64,000 nt of DNA from contig JAMXIF010000051.1 of assembly GCA_028583685.1 (NCBI GenBank), positions 43,200,785 to 43,264,784 on the forward strand, written 5' to 3'. This document shows, piece after piece, positions 45,059-57,539 of the stretch. Below the pieces are notes generated by a model. The model had not been told where the DNA came from. It was given only the letters and a program-made list of their open reading frames with translations, and ran no database searches. The DNA is from Petaurus breviceps papuanus (taxonomy: Eukaryota; Chordata; Mammalia; Diprotodontia; Petauridae). The position numbers and the translations under genes were made by a program. Numbering within the stretch: the stretch's first letter is position 1; the number at the start of each line of letters is the position of its first letter.

Positions 45059-45604
45059 ATATCCTTCTAACTCCAGGTCCAGAAATTTTCTATACTAGAT
45101 TGACCCCTTCAAAATCTCATGCTTGTGTCATGCTGAAACTGATCAATCAGTCAAAGATTCTCTTTGAAAAAGAATTGTTTTAAAAAGACTTGTCAGTGAA
45201 GTACAATGTGGGCATTTTATACTCATAATCTCCAAAATCTAATTTCCCAGGTGACCTGTGATATCCCATTTGGACACTTCATTTAAGCTACGCTCAAATT
45301 ATGTTTACTGTATTTCATAAAAGGGAATTGAGCCAGATGCTCAATGACAACATCTTAATTGGGAATTAGCAGGATGAGTTTGTTTTAGAACAAAAATGCC
45401 TTTTTTTCCCTTTCAAGAGGGAAAATGGTAGCATGAATCTGTGCTTTTATAAATAATGGGCTCTGCCTTAAGGCTTGATCCAAAGTAACATGGCTAACAT
45501 GTTTGGAGTCCATGGGAGGCATATCTTGCACTTTATGAAATTGGGTTTGAAGTCCTCAAATCACTTTGTACAGAATTATTGCTTCATGATAACGTAGGAG
45601 CCTC
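45059..45604. other. unassigned DNA
   Basis: No repeat or gene recognised. Confidence 0.4.
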
Positions 45605-45945
45605 TGGCATAGGCAGTCAGTCAACAGTCATTTTAGTACTTACTATGTACCAGTTGCTGTACTAAGAGCTCCCAACATAAAGACAAAAATAATCCCTGCC
45701 CTCGAGGATATTACTAGCTCTAGTATTGGAGACAATATGTGAATAACTAGGTACGTACAAGACATAGGATAGATCGAAGACAACCTGAGGAGGAAGATAT
45801 TAGTGGTTAGGAAACAGGAAAAGGTCTCTTATTAAAGGTAAAATTTGTATTCAGGTTTGAAAGAAGCCAGTGAAACTAGAGACAGAGGCAAGAGGAAAGG
45901 GCAATTCAGGTGTGGAGGCTAGATGGGGCAAGACAGTGAGAGGTG
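45605..45945 (-). repeat. L2 3' part
   Basis: Antisense L2: 'ttagtacttactatgtacca', 'ctgccctcgaggatattact', 'ggaaacaggaaaaggtctct' and 'ggcaagaggaaagggcaatt'. Confidence 0.8.
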
Positions 45946-46545
45946 ATAGAATTTCAAATCTGACGAAGTTCTGTATTGCAATGGTTTGAGCCCAGCTGAT
46001 AAAGCCAGCCCACCATTTTAGAGCCCTCCACATTCTCCGTGATCCCACTACATTGGCTTGCTTGATGCTACTGATATGAGACAGTTTATCCCCCACCTCC
46101 ATGCTTCTTAGTGAAAAAATTCAACTCAATACCCCATTCTTGCCTCTTTATCCTAGTAAAGATCTTGCCTTCCAAATCCCTTGAATTATTCCCAACATTT
46201 GCTGCCTTTGCTCTTACCCCCCATGATACCTAAGAAAGCTGAAGAAAATCAAGTCAGCTTTGCTGACTTGCTTAATGACAAGATTATGTTGTATGATCTC
46301 AACTGAGCCATCACTGCAGCAAGGCAATCTCCTCATCCCTCCAGAATCAATTTGCCATCACACTCACAGTAATTCCCTCAGGTTTCAGGAGGGGGGAGGG
46401 TGGTACTTTTCATTCTTTCTCAAGCCTCCCACTACTCCCCTTCCCTACTTCCTACAAACATACCGATGCCTCCTCCACCCTCAAAAACCTCTCCTTTGAT
46501 CAGCCTAGTAACAGTACCTTATACAATGTGTATAAATAATGTTTA
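45946..46545 (+). repeat. L2 5'-proximal coding region, sense
   Basis: The segment 'ccctacttcctacaaacata', 'cctccaccctcaaaaacctc' and 'tcctttgatcagcctagtaa' matches the L2 ORF2 stretch that precedes 'YRPISLLP'. The upstream part is plausibly L2 but decayed. Confidence 0.5.
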
Positions 46546-46560
46546 CTAATATTAATGGAT

Positions 46561-46785
46561 GACCAGCTAGGTAGTTCAGTCAACAGAGAAGACTAATCTT
46601 CCTAACTTCAGATCTGGCCTCAGACACTTACTAAATGTGTGACCCTGGGCAATTCACTTCACCACTTGCCTCTGTTTCCTCATCTGAAAAATGAACTAGA
46701 GAAGGAAATGGCAAACCACTCTAGTATCATTGCCTAGAGCCCCAAATAGGGTCACAAAGAGTCAGACACAATAACTGAACAACAA
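46561..46785 (+). repeat. RTE-tailed CORE-SINE
   Basis: Head 'gaccagctaggtagttcagt', core 'gtgtgaccctgggcaattca', then 'aaatgaactagagaaggaaa' and 'agagtcagacacaataactg'. Imperfect flanking words tattaatgga and tatgaatgga may be the target duplication. Confidence 0.85.
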
Positions 46786-48259
46786 TATGAATGGAAAGGC
46801 AGATATCTGGACCTCTTAATTTATTGGATTGCCGTTATACTTATGAAACAATATGGGGTATTGATTCTGTTTAATTTCTCTTTGCTAATAATGACTTGAG
46901 ATCTTAAAAGAGTTATCATTAAGAATGTCAGCATTTGGAATGAAATTTGTTACTGTTGGGGGTAGTCTACACTATGATAGCTGTGATGCACAATGGTTGA
47001 GGTATATTGAAGGTACAAGTTATTGGAGGTGAGAAGATTGCAAAATTGGAAAGTTTCAGCAAGCTAGAAAAGAAGACTGAACTAGAGACTGAGAGGAATT
47101 AGATTCCTTTTCTTAAAGGCTTTAGCTCATTATATCCCTCTATCCCAGTGCTCTGGGAAAACTATTTCTTAAATCCTAGATTTTGGTTCATGTTTATTTT
47201 CTCCCCAGAGAGGAGAGTAGAAAGGTACACAATGTATAATATAAATCAGGTGTGAGATGGGCATTTATTTCCTATAACCAAAAGAAGTGTTGAACACAAC
47301 AGGCTCTCACCAGCTCAAATTGACAGATAGATGGAACACGGGTTTCAGTAACTTATAAATACTATTATGCTCAGTGTGCATGGATGAAAACTTAAACAAA
47401 CTAAAGAAATGGAAGTAATGACTATTGTTATGTTCTGCCAAGAAACTGAGACATAAAACCATAAAACATTTGCCAGGACAGCAGAGTAGGGCATTTCATA
47501 TTTTACCTTGGCTTTGCACTGTCCAAACAACTCCAGATCTGTGTGTTTTGGCAAGCCAGACTGCCATTTAGGCTGAGCTTTTTGTCAGTGGTTGTCTTTT
47601 CTGACACAGAAACTCCTCCTGCTGCCAGTTAGTCCTAACCAAGGGACCTAGGGCCTACCAGTCTCTCAGAGCCAGTGTTGACTGGAAAGCTCTACCCACT
47701 CATCTCAGAATGGCTTCCTGGTCCCTTATGATCAATCAAAGGAAGATGAAGCAAAGAATCAGCCAGAGATCCAGAGTCAAATGCCTTCAGTTATAGTTGC
47801 TATAAGGTTTGCAACCCCTTAAGCTTCCAGGTGAGGAAAAGTGGTGACACTCCTTTCCAGACTCTTCAGACTAGGTTAGTCCTAAAATGATGGCAGTTGA
47901 AAAAGAAAAACTTGACAAAGGGCAGATTGATCACTCTCTCAACTGACTCTTCAACTTTTCTTGCTTAAGGGCCTGCTGGGATCACTCATTTCAAAGTGAA
48001 AGCACTTTAGAGTTGAGTCAATAAATATCTGGGGTCACCAGAAGTTGCCAGAGAAGCACTGTCAGACACTCCCCCAGGCTTAATTCCCTCTTGCTGCAAC
48101 TTCGATCTCTGCTGAGTCCTGTGTAATTTCTTGTATGCAGTACATAAGACTAGGCACAAAAAGTAATTTATATAATTTTGACTGAAGTTAAGAACTTCAC
48201 ACAACAACAACAAAAAAAGAAGTCATATTTCTGGAGTAAAATCAAGAGGAAGGAAAGCT
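46786..48259. other. unassigned DNA
   Basis: Almost 1.5 kb without a recognised repeat, somewhat GC-richer at 47560-47850. No open frame shows a recognisable domain. An unrecognised LTR is possible. Confidence 0.4.
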
Positions 48260-48480
48260 ATTTATAATAAGGATAAAAGCTAGCTTTTATATAGCATTAA
48301 AAGATTCGAAAAGCATCTTACAAATATTATCTCATTTGATCCTCCCCACAACCCTATGAGGTAAATGTCATTATTATTCCTATTTTACAAGAGGAAACTG
48401 AGGCAGACAGAGATTACATAACTTGCCCAAGGTCACACTAGTAAGTGCCTGAGGCTGGATTTCAACTCACGTGATAAAGA
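48260..48480 (-). repeat. MIR/THER1-like SINE, antisense
   Basis: Near full-length inverted copy: 'catcttacaaatattatctc', 'aggaaactgaggcagacaga', 'cttgcccaaggtcacactag', 'gaggctggatttcaactcac'. Confidence 0.85.
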
Positions 48481-49094
48481 AAGAATGGGAATTTAGGACT
48501 TACTGTCTCTGAAGCCAATTCTCTATAACACATGGAATCATTAGTCAATAAGAGATATTGGACAAGTTTTTTCTTATTTGACAAAAAATGAGGTTTTGGT
48601 TTAGCACTTACAACATATACCAAGATAGTGATCTAAATTTTGTTTTAATTATGAAACAAAACTGAAAGAAAAATGAATGACATAGGTGTTGGTTGCAGAG
48701 AATAGAAATGGTTCCATTGTTCAGATAAATAGAAGAAAATTTTGGAGGCAAAAATGAATAGATTTGCCCATAGAAATGCAACATGATTTTTTAAAGACAA
48801 AAAAGCAATACCTTTATAAAAACATTTTAAAAAGATTGTTTTGGTACTAAATATACTAACTTGTGATGTCATGAATTTAAAAGGAAGTGACGCACATCCA
48901 TGAGAACATTGATATACTCCTCGTGGAGAAAAATTCAAAGCACATGAATAATTTGTGAATAAAGAAATGCTAACTATTAAGAAGCAAAATAAATGCTGTT
49001 CAAATTTTATAATCATAAATGAATGAAAAAAGCATTTATTATTTGCTTGCAATGCGCAAAGCTGGGAATACAGATAGATAATATTTTTCAATAA
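48481..49094. other. unassigned DNA, short L2 trace
   Basis: The 148-aa minus-strand open frame at 48645-49091 has no recognisable domain and lies in AT-rich DNA. An L2 trace (gcatttattatttgcttgca) is at 49030-49085. Confidence 0.4.
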
Positions 49095-49320
49095 TTACAG
49101 CATTTACACAGAGATTTGAAGTTTGCAGAAGACTTTACACTCAGTATTTAATTTGAGCCTCTCCACAACTTTGGGAGGTAGCAACTATTATTATTATTTT
49201 ATGGATGAGATGAGAGGTTAATTTATTAACCCCAAAACTCACAGCTATTAAGTGGCTGAAGTAATATTTGAACTCGAGTCTTCCTGACTTCTTAATGAGC
49301 CTATTGTGCCACTTAGCTGA
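49095..49320 (-). repeat. MIR-like SINE, antisense
   Basis: 'gaggtagcaactattattat', 'aatatttgaactcgagtctt' and 'attgtgccacttagctgac' give the inverted MIR order. Confidence 0.75.
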
Positions 49321-49324
49321 CAAA

Positions 49325-49860
49325 AGACAATTATATAAAGTGTTTATTAAGCATTTACAATGTGCCAGCCATTGTGCCGAACTCTAGGGACAGAAATACA
49401 AGCAAATAAAATAGTGCCTACTCTCAAATATCTCATATTCTAATAGAGGAAAACAATGTATTTGAGGATGCTGAAAAGGCAGGGGGATTAATGAAAGAGA
49501 AGGGCAAAGAGTCAGGGAGAAGGAAGATTTCAGAAAGAGAATAGGTGTGATTGAGGTGTGTATGATGATTGGGTTCTATCTAAAATGGTGGTCCCTGGGA
49601 AGAAATCACCATTTAGGAGAGGAGGGCCCTGGGGTGGAGTTTTTACAGAAAGAAATTTTTTAAATAGTGAGAAAATCCCTGCTCTCAAGAGTTTATACTC
49701 TAATTGTAGAAAACAACAGACATGACATCTTTTATTTCAGGGCAAATAGCAAAGTCCAAAAGTCCTTAGGGTACCTTGAGGTAAAAGGAAGTGAGAAGAA
49801 AGGAAGTAGATGCATCAAGTGTAAATGGCTTACTCAAGGAGTTTGGCTGAGAAGCGTAAA
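49325..49860 (-). repeat. two L2 3' ends in series
   Basis: A first antisense terminus lies at 49330-49480 (gtttattaagcatttacaat, 'cattgtgccgaactctaggg') and a second at about 49660-49800 ('gctctcaagagtttatactc', taattgtagaaaacaacaga). The spacer 49480-49655 is unassigned. Confidence 0.65.
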
Positions 49861-50960
49861 AAATAACAAGGATATCTAGTGGAGATGATTAAATCAAGTG
49901 TAGTCTATTAATGATGAAGGAGACATGAGTGTGTTTGTAGGCAGTAGTTTGGGAAATTCTGAGGGATAAGAGAGTGTGGATGAAGGGGGTGGGATTCCAC
50001 TGGAGAAGAGAATCAAGGATGAGATCAAGGGTGAATGTAAAGGGCATTGCATAACAAGAAGGGTCACACTTTCATGTGAGACAGAGGTAAAGGAGAAAAC
50101 AATGGGGTACGGCAAAAGATAGAGTTTTCAATGAAATACCTCATTGTTTCCCTAAAGTTTGAGCCAAGGCCCTCAGTTGAGAGGATTGGTGGAATAGATG
50201 CTTTGGAGACATATAGGAGAATGAAACAATTAGGGAGGGATAGAATAGTTGACTTTCTGTACTGAGGGTACAATTGAGTTTATGCATCATCAATTTCTGT
50301 AGCAGGTTCAGCATGGTTTTATGATTCTCTACAGATTTTTATAATAAAATATGAATATCAACAGGGGAGGTGAGTGGTTGGGACATGAGAAGGGATGATC
50401 AGTGATAGTACAGGAACAGGGATTTAAGGATAAAGAATAGTGTTGTTAGGGTTAAATTGGTTCATCAAAGTGATTAGAGTACATGGTTGATGACTTGAAA
50501 AAGAACTAAGAGGTGGAAGGATTGGAGATCACAATGAGGTGAAAGAACAGGGACTGTGATCATAAGAATAGAGAGAGATGAAAGGATAAAATATTATGAG
50601 AAAATAATTTAAATTTGTAAGCATGGAAGTGGAACACCTGTGAATGAAGGCTCAATTAAGAGTGTAACCATCTTTGCCTATAACCCAGGAATAGTGGAGG
50701 ACTAGATTCACAAGAATTGAAGAAATTGAAGGACTTGAAAGATAAAGTAGTTGTTATCAATGGTGTCTATGGTGAATTCAGTACTGGTATGATGGGAGGA
50801 GAAGGCAAGTCTATAAATCAGGCACTTTACTCATTGAGGAAGAAAAGAGAATGTTTGGGGAGGGAGGGTCAGTAGATAATGACCACCAAGATCTGTACTG
50901 GATGATAAATTCAGATAGGAGGAGAGATAGGCATCAGACTGTAATTGGGACTTGTTATTA
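49861..50960 (-). repeat. L2 5'-half coding region, antisense
   Basis: 'gtgtgtttgtaggcagtagt', 'atcaaggatgagatcaaggg', 'tgaaatacctcattgtttcc', 'gagccaaggccctcagttga' and 'gttatcaatggtgtctatgg' follow the antisense L2 ORF2 interior. It is strongly decayed. Confidence 0.55.
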
Positions 50961-51101
50961 CAAATAAGAGAACATGGATGTCCTCTAGCCATAACTCAAA
51001 GAGTACTTCCCATGTACTGAACCCTTTTCAAATCCACTGTATGACAATATTCACCAGAGCTGTGTTGGCTTGCAAGGGACAGAGATAGAAAGCTTCTGTT
51101 A

Positions 51102-51267
51102 GGGGCAGCTAGGTGGCCCAGTGAATAGAGCACCAGCCCTGGAGTCAGGAAGACCTGAGTTCAAATCCAGCCTCAGACATTTAACCCTTACTAGCCGTGT
51201 GACCTTGGGCAAGTCATTTAACCCCGATTTCCCTGCCTTACCCCCTCCAAAAAGACAAAAACAAAAA
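51102..51267 (+). repeat. CORE-SINE, ATAGAGC-type subfamily
   Basis: Starts ggggcagctaggtggcccag, continues 'gaatagagcaccagccctgg' and 'gtgaccttgggcaagtcatt', and ends in an A-rich tail. It is flanked by cttctgtta at 51093-51101 and 51268-51276. One of the best preserved copies in the window. Confidence 0.97.
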
Positions 51268-51394
51268 CTTCTGTTAACTCTTGGTGCAATCTTGGCCATG
51301 CTACTTCCCTCATTAAGTTGAGTCAAAGCAATTAATTTGATTCAATGAACATTACTAGAGTTCAGTGCATGGATCTGTGGACTAAGACAAAACT

Positions 51395-51510
51395 TCTCCA
51401 ACTCATAAAATCAAGATTTGTGGCTGAAAGGGATGCCTGAGGTCATCTCCTTTACCCCACCACCACCACAATTTTATGGATGAGGAGATTTGGGTCAATA
51501 TGATATACTG
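51395..51510 (-). repeat. MIR fragment, antisense
   Basis: 'aagggatgcctgaggtcatc' and 'ttttatggatgaggagattt' match an inverted MIR end. The stretch 51511-51659 is unassigned. Confidence 0.6.
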
Positions 51511-51659
51511 TCAAAAATAAAATTAAAATTGGCACTGCACTCAAGTGTATCTTCTGCTGCGGGTGGGGATGGGGAAGGTGTAGAATACAATATACGTACC
51601 AAAAAAAGTTCTGGAAAAATAAGGGGCCATAGAATCAGCTATGTGCTGGAGCTGCACAT

Positions 51660-52135
51660 GAGTTCAGTGAAGGTGGACACGAAAGGTAGATGAGAAACCC
51701 TGAAAAGGGCTTGGCAAGCTCTCCTCCCAGAGGCACTATACCGGAGCCCAGGAGGCAGAAATAAGGAGCAAGAGGATTCCAGGCACCAGGGAGAACTAGT
51801 AAAAATGCTCAGAGTACAGGTCGGGGTGTCTACCCCAAGCATGTGAAGACTTTCCCAGGAGGAATAGGCTAATACAACAATTTATTCCAACAGCCATGAC
51901 GCTGGCTGAAGCAGGTGCTGTGGAGTGCTTAGAACTTGGTCAGGCATTGGAGACATCAAGGACATCCACCGAATCCCCTAATTTTTGTCTTGCCACTGGA
52001 CTTCTATAACTCTGGAAGAGAGAGTAAGGCTGATGAATTTGCACAGCTCTGCCTCACATAAATCCAATTCAAACCCAAGTCAAGATATCACCCGAGATGT
52101 TACTGGTCCTCTTGGAAAATGAAGGAGGAGCCAGT
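51660..52135 (+). repeat. family X repeat, long copy
   Basis: Aligns with 38400-38995: 'catgtgaagactttcccagg', 'ggctgaagcaggtgctgtgg', 'tgcttagaacttggtcaggc', 'ttttgtcttgccactggact', 'ttactggtcctcttggaaaa'. The 5' part (accctgaaaagggcttggca) is shared only loosely. Confidence 0.7.
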
Positions 52136-52289
52136 CCTAGTGGGCTTTCAGGATCCTTTGAATTTTCACTGGCAGCCTTTACCTCTCTGAAATGGGCATC
52201 ACTACAAATCCGGGTTTGCTTTATTGTGTCATTGATTGTCTAGACTGAAGAAAGCGTCAACAATGCAGATTCCCTTTAAAAGTAGGTAA

Positions 52290-52465
52290 AAATCTCCACT
52301 CCCCCCTCCTTGTCAGCTTCCTTTTTTGTAAGCTGGATTCCCATTAGGAAGTAAGCTCCTTGAAGGGAGGGACTGTCTGTGTTTTTGTTTGTATTTGTAT
52401 GCACAGCTCTCAGCTCAGTGCCTGGAACACAGCAGGTGCTTAATAATATCTGTTGCTTTTCCTTA
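52290..52465 (+). repeat. L2 LINE 3' end
   Basis: Sense terminus: 'ccattaggaagtaagctcct', 'gaagggagggactgtctgtg', 'gctcagtgcctggaacacag', 'aggtgcttaataatatctgt'. Confidence 0.85.
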
Positions 52466-52494
52466 CAGGATCCTTGAAGCATAATAAGGATTCT

Positions 52495-52850
52495 GAGAGA
52501 CCAAAATAGAGAGGAAGCACATTCTAGTTATGGGGGCACAGAGGAAGAGGGGAAGCAATTTTACTAAATTCTGTGCCTCATAGGTAAAGGAGAGCCATTG
52601 AAGATGGCTTGAACAGGGGAGCTGGGGAGTGATCAGGTGTGTCAGGCCCTAAGTGCTAGGTATAAAAAAAAAAATCAGTTGCTGATCTCAAGATGTTTAT
52701 AGTAAAACAGATCATTTGGGCGAGTCTGCACAGGATGTTGAACTAGATATGGCAGAAACTTCATGAATCTAGACCTCAGTTTCCTCATATGTCAGATGAA
52801 GGAGTGCTAAGGCCACTTCTATCTCTAAGTCTTGGTATTCCTGGAGAAGT
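52495..52850. repeat. L2 antisense pieces and a MIR end
   Basis: Antisense L2 at 52495-52710 ('gagagccattgaagatggct', 'ctgatctcaagatgtttata'). A plus-strand MIR end at 52755-52850 ('cctcagtttcctcatatgtc', 'ggccacttctatctctaagt'). Confidence 0.65.
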
Positions 52851-53714
52851 CAGACTTTAAAGAATAAAGCTTTTGCATACACTGGAATTCCCTTGAATTT
52901 GATGAAGAATCCTGCAGTGATTTTATGTAGGAAATTTGGAGGCTTCTGACATTAAACTTGATCATCCTAAAATGGGGAGGTAGCCATTTAAAGCAGCAGA
53001 GTTGGGTGCTTTCTTTGAATGAGTAAATCCTCAGCCCATCTGAGCCCTCAAATATTCCTCAGTTTTCCCTGGTGTGTTTTTTTAAGATTAAATTATTTGG
53101 TAACAAAACAGTCCCAATAATTCCGATTTCTTGCTCTTTTCAATAAGTGGCTTTGACAGCAGACTCTAAGATTTCTATTATTACACAAGAACTATAAACA
53201 CCAAGTCTTTTCTTTCCACATGTTCTCTTAACAAATTTATCCAGCCTGAGATTTTTATCATTTTTTTCCTGTCTAATTAGCAAGGTCACATGATCTAGCA
53301 GGTCAATAGGGCCCAGCCACCTGCCGGCTGCTACTTTTGTATAACTGACTACTGCCAGGTGTCATGCCAGGAGGCTTGGATCAATTAGTAATTGTAATTG
53401 GAGCTGAATGTCATTAATTATATAATTAAATTGGTGAGGTCCACATGCATATGGATTTCTGATCATGTGGCCCAGTACTGAAAAACTTGGCTGCTCCTGG
53501 ATTAACTCATAAAAACTAGAGATACAGCAATCAATCTGAGGTTAAGGAATGGTTTGGCATTTTTTTAGCATGACCTAGAGGGAATATTAGAAGTGACAGA
53601 TGTCTTTCCCAATTCTTTTCTTTATCTGTAGGGTCATAAACTAGTTGCCTGAAGCAAAGAGAAGGTAAAAATGCCAAATCCCTTATTAGCTTTGAAATAT
53701 TGTTCACATTTTAA
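52851..53714. promoter_or_regulatory. repeat-free candidate enhancer
   Basis: About 860 bases without any recognised repeat, in a window where repeats recur every few hundred bases. Homeodomain-type cores cluster at 53380-53440 (attagtaattgtaattgg, attaattatataattaaa), with further taattag at 53275. Also present are caaggtcaca (nuclear-receptor half-site), cacctg/caggtg E-boxes at about 53320-53360 and the octamer-like catgcatatg at 53446. Function is inferred from motif density and the absence of repeats only. Confidence 0.4.
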
Positions 53715-55390
53715 CCAATTTGTTTCAAGAAACATTTATTAAATACCTATACTGTGATGCATGCCACACACATAAAAGTTTAGATAACCATGATTTCTGC
53801 CCTCATGGAGCTTACCAATTAATATAGGGATATGACATAAAAACAGATAACTTGTATGCCAAAAAATACATTATAAGTACATCTTAGAGCTGGTGAGCTT
53901 TGGTTTGTACAGTATGAGGCAGGGAATCATTAAGAACTAAGGGAGATCAGGGAAACTTCCTAGGGAAGATGTCAGCTGTTTGGCTTTAAAGGACAATTTA
54001 AAAGGACAGGCTTTAATTAAGAAAGGGTGGTAAGGAAGGATATCTTACACATAGAGAATGGGGGAAGGAGAGAAAAGAAGGGGATAAACATTTATATGAT
54101 GCCTATGTACTGGTACTATGTACCAGACACTGTGGTAAATGTATTTTTTTTACAATAGTATCTCATTTGATGAAAACAGCATATATTCTGGATTAAACAG
54201 ATAATGAGTTTGGCTAGAACACAGAGAAGGTACAAGGGACTGCTGGGAGAATAGGCAAGCAAAGCAAAATTAAAACTTTAGATCTAAATGAACCTATCTA
54301 TAGAGATCATTTAATCTAATCACTTCATTTTATCAGCAAGACCCAGAAAGGTTACATGAAGATGACATATATGCAAGTGGAGATAGAAGTCTATAGCTTG
54401 AATGGAAAGGTCATGTACCAGACTTATGATTTAGGAGACATTTGAAGACAATACTCAAAATCATGAGATTGAATGAAATTGCAAAGAAAGAGATTATTTA
54501 TTAAGAGGGAAGAGAAGGATGAGAACCTTGGGACTGGAAAGAGGAAGAAAATAATGGAGATAGAAAAATGCCTATTAGAGAAGGAAGAGTATGGCAACTC
54601 AGAAGTCCAAGGAGAAAGGAGGAAATGTTCAAAAGCATCAAATACTAGAGAAAAGTGAAGGAAATGAAAACTGCCAAACAGGATCATTGTATTTGGCCAT
54701 TGGGAGGCCATCTTTGAAGATGAAAGTTTCAAAATGACAATGGAATTATAACTCAAAGGGATGATGAGAGCAGAGGTGGTAAGGAAAAGGATACTAAATG
54801 AAGACTACGTTTTCAAGACACCTGATCTTGAAAGGAAGGAAAGAGATGAGATAGCAACTAGATTAGATAGAAGGGTCAAAGGATAATCTTTTCATTAAAA
54901 AAATGTTGGTATTAGTGAGGTCTGCATATTTTGGGGCAATTGGGAAGAAGGCAGATGAGGAAAGAGTAATGATACAAGAATGAATAGGAATAATTTTAAG
55001 AAAACAAGGTCCTGAAAGAGGTAAGAGCAAATGGGATCAGGAAAGAGGCAGGGGGTTGACCTAACTATGGAGTATGTCTAGGATATCTCTTCCTCTGAGA
55101 ATGGAGCAAAGGACAAAAGAAACCCCCAAGATGCTAAGAAGTTTTGAGGACCATAGAAGGTTAGCTGAACCTTGTTGAATGATCTCAGTCTTCTTTATGA
55201 AGACCTCCACTGTCATAGCAGGCCACGGGGCCCACTTTATTGGATAGCTGGTGGCTGAAGGAGGTAGAAAAAGTTCTGGATGAGTTCCTATAGGGATCAA
55301 CCCAAGATGGGAAAGATAATATAATGGAAAAATTTCTGAGCTTTAGTGAAGATCCAGCAAAGAGTGTGCTACACATTTACAATAGATAAA
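53715..55390 (-). repeat. long antisense L2 with MIR insertions
   Basis: It starts at the L2 terminus ('aacatttattaaatacctat', 'gccctcatggagcttaccaa'), continues ('gggaaacttcctagggaaga'), is broken by antisense MIR pieces at about 54075-54185 and 54260-54400, and proceeds into ORF2 interior ('atagcaactagattagatag', 'atctcttcctctgagaatgg', 'ctaagaagttttgaggacca'). It is one of the longest L2 remnants here. Confidence 0.65.
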
Positions 55391-55504
55391 TCACTTCTGT
55401 CTGACTCTCTCCAGTGAAGTTCAGCCAGCCAGGAGTGGAATAAAAGTTGCAGACCTTAGTCTCAATAGGCATTATTTATCTTTTTCGTGTGTGTGTGAAT
55501 TGTC

Positions 55505-55775
55505 ATGGGAGGTAGTTAGGTGACTTAGTGGATAGAATAGTGTACCTGAAGTCAGAAAGACTTGACTTCTAATCTTACCTCACATACTTACTAGATGTGT
55601 GACACTAGACAAATCATGTAACTTTTCTGTGCCTCAGTTTCCTCCTATGTAAAATGAGGATAATAATAGCACCTACCTCATTAGGTTTTTGGAGGATCAA
55701 ATATGATACAATATGTAAAGTACTTTGTAAATCTTAAAAGCCCTATATAAATGCTAGGTATCATTTTTATTATGA
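55505..55775 (+). repeat. full-length MIR/THER1-like SINE
   Basis: Head 'ggtgacttagtggatagaat', core 'gtgtgacactagacaaatca', 'gcctcagtttcctcctatgt', 'ataatagcacctacctcatt', 'aaagtactttgtaaatctta', and a tta-rich end. Good example of a complete copy. Confidence 0.9.
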
Positions 55776-56494
55776 GACCCCATAGCACTCTAGGACTTAA
55801 TGAATCATCATTAAGTAACTCACAAGCAGGAGCTCCTAGAGAACATCACCATCTATAGGGAATATTTCTATTTAGGGTTCTGAAGAAGACATCTTCCATG
55901 ACATTGGCAAACACCTTTGGTGGACCTAAAACTCTGTTTTAACTTGGAGAAAGACCTGATATTTCATTAGTGAAGGGAACTGACTCCCTTTTCCAATATC
56001 TCAGACTCTTATCTGAGACTTGGGAGCTAAGTCCTAAGGTGTTGCCTGAAATACATAGAAGTTAGTTGGTTGCCCAGAACTCCCCAACCAGTAGTTGTCA
56101 TAGATGAGATACAAACCCTGACCTTCCCAGCTCTGTGGCCATTCTCTTTTCACCATACTAGACTACTTCTATTATAAGAAATAATAGGTATAAGGACAAA
56201 ACTGGTGCTTTCATTGGTATAGGTAATTTCCAAGTGAGAAAACTTCTACCATCATCAGTCAGCACCTTCCTTGGAACTCATAGTCTTAGAGATTAACTTA
56301 AAGCAGTAGTGCCAGCTAGTTTTAAAATATGATGTTATGTATGTTTTATTGTACTTTTATTTATTTTGTAAATAAAGAACATATTAACAACTTTAGTGAA
56401 TAGATAATAATAAATAAATTATGATAAATATATAATTTTAAGAAATAACATTTTAGTCTGATTGGGGTCTCATTCATTGTCTTTGTCATTGATG
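55776..56494. other. mostly unassigned DNA
   Basis: A short antisense MIR may lie at 56045-56170 (agatgagatacaaaccctga). The part 56325-56440 is extremely AT-rich. The rest is unassigned. Confidence 0.45.
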
Positions 56495-56640
56495 TGAAGG
56501 CCTCTCCTTTGATACCTTGAGATTAAGTGACTTGCTCAGGGTGATACATCTAGTATGTATCAGAAATAAAATCTGAACCCAGACGTTCCTGACTTCAAAG
56601 GCACCTCTCTATCCAATATACAAGGCTGCTTCTCAGTGGG
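56495..56640 (-). repeat. CORE-SINE fragment, antisense
   Basis: 'taagtgacttgctcagggtg', 'tctgaacccagacgttcctg' and 'cctctctatccaatatacaa' give the inverted CORE-SINE order. Confidence 0.7.
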
Positions 56641-57539
56641 GAATGATAGTACCCATAAAATAACTTTCAGGGTATGATTATGAAGGTTATAACTATTTAT
56701 TCATGGTTCAGATATTTTTTAGGTATAAAATATAGTAGGGCATCAGGTAAAAAGGGAAACAAGGCATTCTCTCATAGTTATATTAATATTTATCAATTAT
56801 ATAAAATAGAACAAATAATTTCATCTTGATATTCAGTCTTTTCCTGAGGATGGAGGATAGATAGATAGCGTCAGTCAAGAATAAAACGCAAATCTGAAAA
56901 AAAAAGAATGGGGGAGTGTGCTTCCTCCCTCCAGTCTCCTAGTTTTTCATTATATAGAGTTCAATAAGAGCACGAAGATAGAATCAGCTGATTAGCCTGC
57001 ATATGAACATTTTCCCAAAAAATATACAAGAATACAACTGCTGCATGTAGGCAGTTTCCAGATAATGCAAATGGGTGGCTTGGGATGATTATGAGCGGGT
57101 AAGTCTACACATTCAGTAAAGTTGGGTAAGGTCTAAATATAAGCTTTTAGTAGGTCCAAATGTTACAATAATGATTATCACAATGGCTTATAACAACATA
57201 TGACAATAAATGTTTTCCACACTAGACAATAGAGATAGATGTATACCCATACATATATATGGAAGATATGTACAAAGACATGTATAGCGTGTGTATATGT
57301 GTGTATATACCTATATACATATACATTAAGAATCTATCAAGTATTTGTTAATAAAGTGCTATCTTTTCATAAAGGCTACCATTTTCTTCAAATGAATTGG
57401 ACTAAAAATGCAGAGGTCACTAACCATCTTGATCCTTGGGTAAACTAATCAAAGAAGTTTAAAAGGTTCCACACAAGCTGGGTGTTTTCATGTTCTCATA
57501 TGTCCATGATGATCTCATGACTTACAAATTAAAGGATTC
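56641..57539. other. unassigned DNA with TATG tract
   Basis: A TATG/ATAC-rich tract lies at about 57235-57325. Nothing else is recognised, though 56880-57230 could be an unrecognised repeat. Confidence 0.4.

Noticed and set aside
48645-49091. 148-residue minus-strand open frame
   Set aside because: AT-rich, Phe/Ser-rich translation without a domain, splice pattern or promoter, and its edge overlaps an L2 trace.
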